A DNA stretch of 21,857 nucleotides from Candidatus Aminicenantota bacterium (GTDB lineage: Bacteria; Acidobacteriota; Aminicenantia; Aminicenantales; UBA8522): positions 1-21,857 of the forward strand of contig JAFGRZ010000224.1 in the NCBI GenBank assembly GCA_016934895.1, given 5' to 3'. The number at the start of each line of letters is the position of its first letter. Positions within the stretch are counted from its first letter, which is position 1. Position numbers and translations under genes: made by a program. Below the pieces are notes generated by a model that searched no databases, was not told the DNA's origin, and worked only from the letters and a program-made list of their open reading frames with translations. Below are positions 13,111 through 19,205 of the stretch, piece by piece.

Positions 13111-13137
13111 TGTATAATAGAACGGTAGCCAAGTCAA
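13111..13137 (-). promoter_or_regulatory. Candidate promoter of the TPR-rhomboid genes
   Basis: On the minus strand, TTGACT (13132-13137) and TATACA (13111-13116) are 15 bases apart, slightly short of ideal. The -35 box overlaps the TGA stop of der (13134-13136). The leader to the TPR start at 13064 is about 40 bases and contains the AAGGAGG site. Confidence 0.5.
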
Positions 13138-14447
13138 CTCTTTCTCAAAATCAACCGCAACGGCGTCCCCCGGAGATCGAAACGCTCGCGGAGGGCCTGC
13201 AGAAAGAACCTCTCGGACGCGGGAAGAAGGGCGGCCGGCGTATGGGCGAAGAGGATGAAGGTCGGCGGCCGGATCCCTTTTTGGGTCATATACCTAATTT
13301 TCAGCCGCCGCTTCGTCCGGGTGAGAGGAGGGTGAGTGGCGTTGATCCAGGCCAAGAATTCATTCAAGCGGGGAGTCTCCACCCGCCGGGAGCTGCGCTC
13401 GTAAACGACCTCGGCCTGGTCCAGGATCTTGACGACCCCCTTGCCGGTCAAAGCGGAGACGAAAAGAAGCGGCGCATAGCTCACAAACGACATCCCGCGG
13501 GAAACACTCGTTTCGATCACGCGGGGCGATTCGCCCGAGGGGATCAGGTCCCATTTATTGAGGGCCAGAAGCAGCGGCTTCCCGGAAGCCGCGGCGAGGC
13601 GGGCGATGGTCATGTCCTGGCGGGTGGGAAATTCACCCGCATCCAACACCTGGCAGAGAACGTCAGCCCGGCCGATGTCCCTTTTCGCGCGGACGATGCT
13701 AGCCTTCTCCCGCTTGTCGCGGGTCCGGCTCAGCCGGCGGATCCCCGCCGTATCGACAAGGCAAAAGAGCTTCTTGTTCCGGACGACAAAGGTGTCGATC
13801 GTATCCCGCGTCGTGCCCGGAGCGCGGCTGACGATCAGGCGGTTCTCGCCGCAGAGACGGTTGATGAGCGAGGATTTGCCGACGTTCGTCCGGCCGATGA
13901 TCGCCACCCGGAGGGCCCGCAAAGCCTCTTTTTCAGGGGCCGGCCCTGAAAGATGCCCAGCCAACGTCCACTCCAGATCATCCAGGTTCCTCTTGTGCTC
14001 GGCGGAAACGGCCAAGAGGGGATCTGCCTTGAGGCGGTTATACCAGTCTCCCAAGCCGCCCTCACCGACTTCGCTGTCGATCTTGTTGAGAACGACCAGG
14101 AGGGGCTTGCCGAGTTTCCTCAAAGAGACATGGAGCTCTTCCTCCGCCGGCGACAGCTCTCTCTTCCCGTCGAGGACAAGAAGAATGACATCCGCATTCC
14201 GGGCCGCTTCCCAAGCCCTTTCCGAGATCGCGCCGGCCAGGGATCCCTCCGACGCGTCGAACATCCCTCCGGTGTCGGTCAGGATGAATTTCTTTCCGTC
14301 CAGCTCGCCAAGAGCGGAAACGGCATCCCGGGTCATTCCCGGCAATGTATGGATAAGGGACACTTTTCTTCCCAACAACCGGTTGAAGAGTGTGGACTTG
14401 CCGACGTTGGGGAAACCCAGGATGACGACTTGGGGCAGGCTTTTCAT
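13134..14447 (-). CDS. der: Ribosome-assembly GTPase Der (EngA)
   Basis: A 437-residue protein with the two tandem GTPase domains unique to Der, which helps late assembly of the 50S subunit. The first domain has the P-loop GFPNVGKS (11-18), GMTRD as switch, DTGG (58-61) and NKID (121-124). The second has GRTNVGKS (185-192), GTTRD, DTAG (232-235) and NKWD (297-300). The C-terminal KH-like domain follows (PPLTRTKRRLKIRYMTQ, then PPTFILFAH). The first domain is a little shorter than in E. coli. It lies 13 bases after the GerMN gene with only a weak ribosome site, so it is likely expressed with the amidase. Confidence 0.97.
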   Translation of the reverse strand: MKSLPQVVILGFPNVGKSTLFNRLLGRKVSLIHTLPGMTRDAVSALGELDGKKFILTDTGGMFDASEGSLAGAISERAWEAARNADVILLVLDGKRELSPAEEELHVSLRKLGKPLLVVLNKIDSEVGEGGLGDWYNRLKADPLLAVSAEHKRNLDDLEWTLAGHLSGPAPEKEALRALRVAIIGRTNVGKSSLINRLCGENRLIVSRAPGTTRDTIDTFVVRNKKLFCLVDTAGIRRLSRTRDKREKASIVRAKRDIGRADVLCQVLDAGEFPTRQDMTIARLAAASGKPLLLALNKWDLIPSGESPRVIETSVSRGMSFVSYAPLLFVSALTGKGVVKILDQAEVVYERSSRRVETPRLNEFLAWINATHPPLTRTKRRLKIRYMTQKGIRPPTFILFAHTPAALLPASERFFLQALRERFDLRGTPLRLILRKS

Positions 14448-14460
14448 GGAGTCGGAGCCG

Positions 14461-15057
14461 TCAGCGGGCGTTCAATGAAAACTGCGGCGCGAACGCCCGG
14501 TTCAAGTTGATGTGACCTCCCAGCGTCTCTTTTTCACTGCCTTCGACCAGGATGAAAACCCTTTTGATCGGCTTGAAATTGAAAGTCAGCGTGTTGACGA
14601 TGGAATAGACCGTGCCCAACTCGGCGGAAGATCCCGAAGGATGCGTCTCCATGATCTCCTTGGAAAAATCCACATAAGCGATGCCCTCCTTGGTCAAGAA
14701 GAGCTGCCGCAAGCGGGTCTCCGGCGGGAGAGGATTGATATAGCCCTTTTCCGAGCCCCGGATGAGCGCTTCGACGGTCTGCCGGGCTTCTGCGATGACC
14801 GACGGATCCGCTTGGATCTCTCTCGCCTCGGAGTGGAGGAGGCCGTCCTCCTCGGACAGGAAAAAGAGTGTCACGTCCTTGGCCTCTCCCGGCGGAGCCG
14901 GCTCAGTTTCGCTCCCGACGGAAGGTTCTTCGGCGACCGCCTTGATCTTCTCTCCTCCCTCTCCTCTAAACAGGACCACGGCGAGCACCAGGACGACGAT
15001 CACAGACAATCCGAAGAGGGACCACTGCGCCGGCGTTATGCTGCGCTTTTTTTTCAT
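14461..15057 (-). CDS. GerMN-domain membrane-anchored protein
   Basis: A 198-residue protein with a basic start, one transmembrane helix (about 12-30), an acidic linker and a GerMN domain (about 60-193). Domain marks are VTLFFLSEEDGLLHSEAREI, ALIRGSEKGYINPLPPETRLRQLFLT, GIAYVDFSKEI, ELGTVYSIVNTLTFNF and VFILVEGSE. GerMN domains occur in spore-germination proteins but also, as here, in non-sporulating bacteria next to cell-wall amidases. The gene starts inside the amidase stop (ATGA overlap). A role in binding or regulating peptidoglycan hydrolysis is inference from that neighbour; no spore genes are visible in this window. Confidence 0.88.
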   Translation of the reverse strand: MKKKRSITPAQWSLFGLSVIVVLVLAVVLFRGEGGEKIKAVAEEPSVGSETEPAPPGEAKDVTLFFLSEEDGLLHSEAREIQADPSVIAEARQTVEALIRGSEKGYINPLPPETRLRQLFLTKEGIAYVDFSKEIMETHPSGSSAELGTVYSIVNTLTFNFKPIKRVFILVEGSEKETLGGHINLNRAFAPQFSLNAR

Positions 15058-16250
15058 GTGACCAGCTTGATGTAGCGGACGAGACCGCGGTAAATGGCCT
15101 GGGCGACGTTCTGCTGGAAATCCTCGCGCACCAGGTTGCGTTCCTCCTGGGGATTGGAGATGAAGGCCACCTCGACCAAGACCGCCGGGCAGGCCACGCC
15201 CGTCAGCACCTTGAACGGCGCTTGCTTGATTCCCCTGTCCTTCGTCCCCAGGAGCGAGTTCAATTCATCCTGAATAATTTCAGCCAGGCGCTGACTCTGC
15301 TTGAGATAGGCGGATTGGGCCATGTCCCAGAGGATCATCATGATCTCGTCCTGGCTCCCATTGTCGATGGGCCGGTCGAGGTCGGCCGAGGTGTTCTCGA
15401 GGTAGGCGAGACGGCGGGCCTCCTCGTCACTCGCATTCAGGCTGAGAAAATATGTTTCCGAGCCGTTGGCGTTCCGCCGGAAGGAGCTGTTGGCATGGAT
15501 GCTGATAAAAAGCGTTGCCCGGTGGTTGTTGGCGATGGCCGCCCTGTCCTCCAGGGAGACGTCGATATCCTTGTCCCGGGTCAGTTCGACATTGAAGGCC
15601 AGGTTCCTCTCAATCACAGACTTGAGTTTTTGACCGATGGCCAGGGTGATGTCTTTTTCGAGGGCCCCGAACTGGCCCTTGGCCCCGACCTCCAGGCCTC
15701 CATGGCCGGGGTCGATGACGATCGTCCGGATCCCCTGGCTCGGTGGAGGGCCTTTTTCGGGTGGAGGCGCAGCCTCCCCGCCGGCCGTCTTTTCCTCTTC
15801 GGCCATGGGATCGGGAGAGGGCGGATGCGCCGGGCTCCGGGCCGTCCAGCCTGAGGGCCGTCCCGTCGGATCATAAAAATCGATGACGAGCTGATTTTTG
15901 TTCTCGATACGAAAGGAATCGTAGCGGAAGAGCTCGTCCCGGAGCTGGACGACGACAATGAAGAGATCGCCGCTTTTCACCCAGGAGAAGGATTTGATCA
16001 GACGGCTGCGGACGGGATCATCTCTCAACCGGAGGGTCAATTGGGACTGGATCTTGACCAGGAGAAGGCTTCCGTCCCGCTCCAACGTAAAGGGCAGGTC
16101 CGAAGGAAAGGCGATCACAACCCGGCTGTAATCCTCGTAATCCTGTGAAGTCACCCTGAGAGCGGGCTGGGCCACGGCGATCGAGACAAGAGAAAAAAAG
16201 AGGAAGGCGAGGACCGCCGATCGCCGCGTCGTCTTCTTAATGCCTATCAA
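15054..16250 (-). CDS. N-acetylmuramoyl-L-alanine amidase (Amidase_3, AmiC-like)
   Basis: A 398-residue exported zinc amidase that cleaves the bond between N-acetylmuramic acid and L-alanine in peptidoglycan. A signal peptide occupies residues 1-27 (ending SIAVAQ). An AMIN-like beta domain follows (about 30-127), then a proline-rich linker (128-172), then the catalytic domain (174-396). Zinc ligands are His183 (DPGHGG), Glu198 (EKD) and His252 (SIHAN). The catalytic Glu360 lies in VLVEVAFISN. The TTG start at 16250 is chosen because it gives a basic signal sequence (MIGIKKTTRRS) and the next in-frame start is far inside. Only 20 bases separate it from the tmRNA 3' end, with no terminator or clear promoter between. 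It overlaps the GerMN gene by 4 bp. Confidence 0.94.
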   Translation of the reverse strand: MIGIKKTTRRSAVLAFLFFSLVSIAVAQPALRVTSQDYEDYSRVVIAFPSDLPFTLERDGSLLLVKIQSQLTLRLRDDPVRSRLIKSFSWVKSGDLFIVVVQLRDELFRYDSFRIENKNQLVIDFYDPTGRPSGWTARSPAHPPSPDPMAEEEKTAGGEAAPPPEKGPPPSQGIRTIVIDPGHGGLEVGAKGQFGALEKDITLAIGQKLKSVIERNLAFNVELTRDKDIDVSLEDRAAIANNHRATLFISIHANSSFRRNANGSETYFLSLNASDEEARRLAYLENTSADLDRPIDNGSQDEIMMILWDMAQSAYLKQSQRLAEIIQDELNSLLGTKDRGIKQAPFKVLTGVACPAVLVEVAFISNPQEERNLVREDFQQNVAQAIYRGLVRYIKLVT

Positions 16251-16270
16251 TTCCAGTCAACGCAAAAGGA

Positions 16271-16618
16271 TGGTGGAGGCGGCGGGAATCGAACCCGCGT
16301 CCGGAGACATTCAGCAAGAAGCCTCTACATGCATATCCTCTTCCTTGTTCTCGTCGGCCGGCGCTCGAAGAGGAAAAGCGCCTTCCGACCAGCCCCCGAA
16401 GCATTTCACTCACCGGGTTCAGGGCCAACCGGGCTCGCTATCCTGCTGGTCGACGCCTCCCGGGAACCGCAGGAGAGAACCCGGGAAACGGCTTGCCTAT
16501 ACCTTAGGCAGCAACAGGGTGTGCTTCTGCACTTACTTGTTTCCACCGTTTTACGAGGTCGATGGAATCTCGACATGCAGCTTCCGCCTCACTATCCCCG
16601 TCGAATCCGTTCGCCCCC
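16271..16618 (-). ncRNA. ssrA: Transfer-messenger RNA (tmRNA)
   Basis: A 348-base tmRNA, which rescues stalled ribosomes and adds a degradation tag. The 5' end GGGGGCGAACGGATTCGACG is diagnostic. The 3' end has the T-arm GGTTCGATTCCCGCC and CCTCCACCA with CCA encoded. GGGGGCG pairs with the 3' GCCUCC region as the acceptor stem, one G-U wobble. The first pseudoknot region (GCTGCATGTCGAG ... CCTCGTAAAAC) resembles that of E. coli. The tag frame runs from 16530 to 16504: GCA GAA GCA CAC CCT GTT GCT GCC TAA, peptide AEAHPVAA after the tRNA-carried alanine. It keeps the AA end read by ClpXP-type proteases and uses a single stop. Confidence 0.96.
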
Positions 16619-16631
16619 ATCCTTCATTTTT

Positions 16632-16661
16632 ATTATAGAGAGACGGGCACTCGATTGTCAA
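16632..16661 (-). promoter_or_regulatory. Near-consensus promoter of ssrA
   Basis: On the minus strand, a perfect TTGACA (16656-16661) and a perfect TATAAT (16632-16637) are 18 bases apart. The -10 ends 13 bases before the mature 5' end at 16618, so a short 5' leader must be trimmed, as RNase P does for tmRNA. It is the strongest promoter in the window. Confidence 0.85.
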
Positions 16662-16732
16662 CCGCTCCGGCATCTTTCCCAACGCAACTTTTTTTGCCGA
16701 TTTTTTTATCTCTTTTGCCCCCTCTCCTCCAT

Positions 16733-16801
16733 CCTCCGCCGCCGGTGGGGCGGGGAGGAAATTCAGAATCCCGCTCCCTTGATTGGAGAGGGGCGTGGGA
16801 T
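16733..16801. repeat. Two GC-rich hairpins in the ssrA-DUF4438 gap
   Basis: CCTCC.CCGCC at 16733-16743 pairs with GGGCGGGGAGG at 16748-16758 with one bulge. ATCCCGCTCCC at 16768-16778 pairs with GGGCGTGGGAT at 16791-16801 with one mismatch and one wobble. They begin a series of four inverted repeats between the divergent ssrA promoter and the next rightward gene. Confidence 0.45.
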
Positions 16802-16809
16802 AGTCCGAA

Positions 16810-16833
16810 AAAAATGGGGACGGCCCTATTTTT
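16810..16833. repeat. REP-like palindrome, copy 1
   Basis: AAAAATGGGG at 16810-16819 pairs with CCCTATTTTT at 16824-16833 around the loop ACGG. One G-T position and nine Watson-Crick pairs. Related sequences of the form AAAATGGGGAC..CCC.ATTTT recur as dispersed palindromes in many bacterial genomes, some linked to REP-associated (Y1) transposases. No transposase is in this window. Confidence 0.5.
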
Positions 16834-16862
16834 CTTATCAAGCGAACTCAAGAATCATATCG

Positions 16863-16890
16863 AGAAAAATGGGACCATCCCCATTTTTCT
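16863..16890. repeat. REP-like palindrome, copy 2
   Basis: AGAAAAATGGG at 16863-16873 pairs perfectly with CCCATTTTTCT at 16880-16890, an 11-bp stem with a 6-base loop. It shares AAAAATGGG and the ATTTTT arm with copy 1, 29 bases upstream, in the same order. Confidence 0.55.
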
Positions 16891-16902
16891 GGGAGGAGAT
16901 GT

Positions 16903-16930
16903 TTGACAGCATCCGTCCTCTTTGATAAAA
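16903..16930 (+). promoter_or_regulatory. Candidate promoter of the DUF4438 gene
   Basis: A consensus TTGACA at 16903-16908 is followed 16 bases later by ATAAAA (16925-16930). The -10 match is modest. An AAGGAGAG ribosome site follows at 16940-16947, and the ATG is at 16953. Confidence 0.4.
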
Positions 16931-16952
16931 ACAGCTCCAAAGGAGAGAATAA

Positions 16953-18845
16953 ATGAAAATACGACATATCGGCCTGTTCGCTGTTCCGGTCTTGGTGGTC
17001 GCCCTCCTGGCACCGACCATGGGGAAAGGAGCTCCGGACGAGATCAAGACCAATAAGGATAAGGTCCTGGTCACCGCCGTTCAGGGCCGGATCGCGGAGC
17101 CCCAGCCTTCACGAGGCTATCTCGTGACCTGGGACGGCAAACCCAAGATGGCCGTCGGCACGGGCGGGATCAACTACAACCTCAAGATCGGCGACCCGGT
17201 CTTCGGCTGGGCCGCGGGCGATCGCGCGACCGTGGGCGTGGCGACTGAGCCGACGGGAGAAAGCCGCTACGGCGCCTCCTGGCTCACCCACTCCTCGCTC
17301 GGCAACGAGGTCAGGATCCTCAGCGGAGAGGCCCGCGGCAAGAAAGGCGTGGTCGTCGGAAAGTTCGGCGGCTATGTCCTGGTCCATTTCGACGACGGAA
17401 TCCTCGACAAACTCACCCTCGGAGACAGCCTCCACATCAAGGCCTCGGGCCTCGGCCTCGAGATCGACGGCTTCCCGGATGTTTTCGTCCATAGCCTCGC
17501 GCCCGAACTTCTCGAAAAACTCGAGATTCGCCTGATCAATGGGCAGCTCGAGGTCCCGGTGGTCAAGGAGATCCCGGCCGAGATCATGGGCCAGGGCAGC
17601 GGAGGGGGAAGCCTGTTCGGCAACTGGCATATCCAGACCTGCCATCCGCCCGACATCGAGAAGTACGGCCTGGCCGATCTCCGCTTCGGCGACCTCGTCT
17701 TGCTCATGGACACTCAAACCGACTATGGACGCGGATATTACCGGGGAGGCGCGACCATCGGAGTCGTCTGCGGCGGGCCGAGCGACCTCTCCGGGATGGG
17801 AATAGGAGTGACGCCGATATTGTCCACTCGGTTCGGAAAGATAACGGGCAGGATCGATCCTGCGGCAAACATCAGGAAATTCCTGGGCCTGACCCTTTCC
17901 AAAAGGGATTCCGGTTCGGCCCCGGCCGGCGCGACGGCGCGATCCGGCGCTGGAAAGAACCCCGGAGCGCTCAAAACCAACGCGGCGAGCCTCATCGTCA
18001 CCGCCGTCGACGGCGTCGTTCAGCCGACGTCGGGGCGCGACTACTCGGTCACCTACGACGGCCGTCCCTGGCTGGACGTCGGCATGGCCTCGATCAACTA
18101 CAATGTCTCCCTCGGGGATCCGACCTACGGCTGGGCCCAGGGAGACCACGTCGAGCCCGATGTCACCATCCAGGGGCGCGACCGGCCGAATCCCAGCGAA
18201 TGCGCCCTCGCCGTCCTGGCCTGCATCGGCAACGAAGCCGAGGTGGTCAGCGGTGAGGCCCGCGGGGGCAAGGGTTATTACATCGGCCGTCACGCCGGCT
18301 CGGACGACAAGGTCTGGTTCCCGAAAGACGTCGTCGAAAAGCTCACCCTCAACGACAGGATTCAGGTCAAGGCCAAGGGCGTCGGGCTGAAGATCGAAGG
18401 GTTCGAGGATGTCCGGCTGAACAAGATGTCACCCGAGCTCCTGGCCAAGCTCGGGATCACGATCGAGGGCGATCAGCTGGTCGTGCCCATCGCGATGGAA
18501 GTCCCGGGATATCTCATGGGCTCGGGACTCGGGGGGCCCGGCGTCGAGTATATCGATTATGACATCCAGACGACTTGTCCGGAGGTCGTCGAAGAGCTGG
18601 GGCTGAAGAGACTCCGGCTCGGCGACGTCGTCGCCATCAGGGACCACTATGATTATTGGGGTCGGGGGCGTTACGAAGGCGCCGTGACCATCGGCACGGT
18701 CATCCACGGGTTCAGCGAGATGGCCGGGCACGGCCCGGGAGTGAACCCCATCCTGAGCGCCCTCCCCGGCCGGATCAAGACGAAAATCGACCCCCACGCC
18801 AATATCGCTTACTATCTGGGCCTCCGGCCGAAGCCGCGGAGCTGA
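16953..18845 (+). CDS. Exported protein with two tandem DUF4438 domains
   Basis: A 630-residue protein with a signal peptide (MKIRHIGLFAVPVLVVALL, cut near residue 26). Two copies of one domain follow, about 31-315 and 340-624, joined by an Ala/Gly/Ser linker. Matching landmarks are IKTNKDKVLVTAVQGRI / LKTNAASLIVTAVDGVV, GINYNLKIGDPVFGWA / SINYNVSLGDPTYGWA, GNEVRILSGEARG / GNEAEVVSGEARG, and APELLEKL / SPELLAKL. Near the end DIQTT..P.. with GLKRLRLGDVV and YGRGYYRGGATIG / WGRGRYEGAVTIG match too. This pattern is that of DUF4438, a family of unknown function. Copy 2 looks closer to what I recall of the family (LACIGNEA); copy 1 has WLTHSSLGNEV there. The ATG has a good ribosome site (AAGGAGAG). 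Confidence 0.8.
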   Translation: MKIRHIGLFAVPVLVVALLAPTMGKGAPDEIKTNKDKVLVTAVQGRIAEPQPSRGYLVTWDGKPKMAVGTGGINYNLKIGDPVFGWAAGDRATVGVATEPTGESRYGASWLTHSSLGNEVRILSGEARGKKGVVVGKFGGYVLVHFDDGILDKLTLGDSLHIKASGLGLEIDGFPDVFVHSLAPELLEKLEIRLINGQLEVPVVKEIPAEIMGQGSGGGSLFGNWHIQTCHPPDIEKYGLADLRFGDLVLLMDTQTDYGRGYYRGGATIGVVCGGPSDLSGMGIGVTPILSTRFGKITGRIDPAANIRKFLGLTLSKRDSGSAPAGATARSGAGKNPGALKTNAASLIVTAVDGVVQPTSGRDYSVTYDGRPWLDVGMASINYNVSLGDPTYGWAQGDHVEPDVTIQGRDRPNPSECALAVLACIGNEAEVVSGEARGGKGYYIGRHAGSDDKVWFPKDVVEKLTLNDRIQVKAKGVGLKIEGFEDVRLNKMSPELLAKLGITIEGDQLVVPIAMEVPGYLMGSGLGGPGVEYIDYDIQTTCPEVVEELGLKRLRLGDVVAIRDHYDYWGRGRYEGAVTIGTVIHGFSEMAGHGPGVNPILSALPGRIKTKIDPHANIAYYLGLRPKPRS

Positions 18846-18874
18846 ATCCGGCCGGACCCGTGGACGACACCGCG

Positions 18875-19131
18875 ATGAAGTGCCCGGGACAGGACACGAG
18901 ACACTGGAAACCAGGGGACATCTTCGACGTCCATTGTCCCGGATGCGGACGGGCTGTCGAGTTTTTTCGCGATGACGTCCGGCGGAAGTGCCGGTGCGGC
19001 CGGGTCATCGCAACCCCAAGCTCAACCTGGGTTGCGCCGAATGGTGCCGCAAAGCCGAGGTCTGTCTCGGCGTGAGGCCGAAAGGCTTGAAGTTAAGAAA
19101 AGAGGAGGGCCCGGCAAACCCAAGAAAGTAG
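18875..19131 (+). pseudogene. Small zinc-ribbon protein, apparently frameshifted
   Basis: From the ATG at 18875 the frame gives MKCPGQDTRHWKPGDIFDVH, then CPGCGRAVEFFRDDVRRKCRCGRVIA, a recognisable cysteine-rich start. It then reads nonsense to a TGA at 19075. From about 19009 the -1 frame continues as NPKLNLGCAEWCRKAEVCLG and ends at the TAG at 19129-19131. In the proteins I recall with this start, that second cysteine cluster directly follows the first. A single missing base near GCAACC (19010-19014; GCC AAC restored) would join them into about 85 residues. I cannot tell a true mutation from a sequence error or a programmed shift. The second CxC (CRCG) is also one residue short of the usual CxxC. 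Function is unknown; relatives are cytoplasmic zinc-ribbon proteins, some fused to HD domains. It lies 29 bases after the DUF4438 gene. Confidence 0.65.
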
Positions 19132-19205
19132 TTTTTCGAGCGGACCCTCCGGCCAATATGGCAATGCCTGATAAAATCGGATAATCTCGGAGAGGAGGTG
19201 GCGCG

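Noticed and set aside
17109..18293. A 394-codon minus-strand frame inside the DUF4438 gene
   Set aside because: The plus-strand protein has a signal peptide, a ribosome site and an internal duplication; the antisense frame has none of these.
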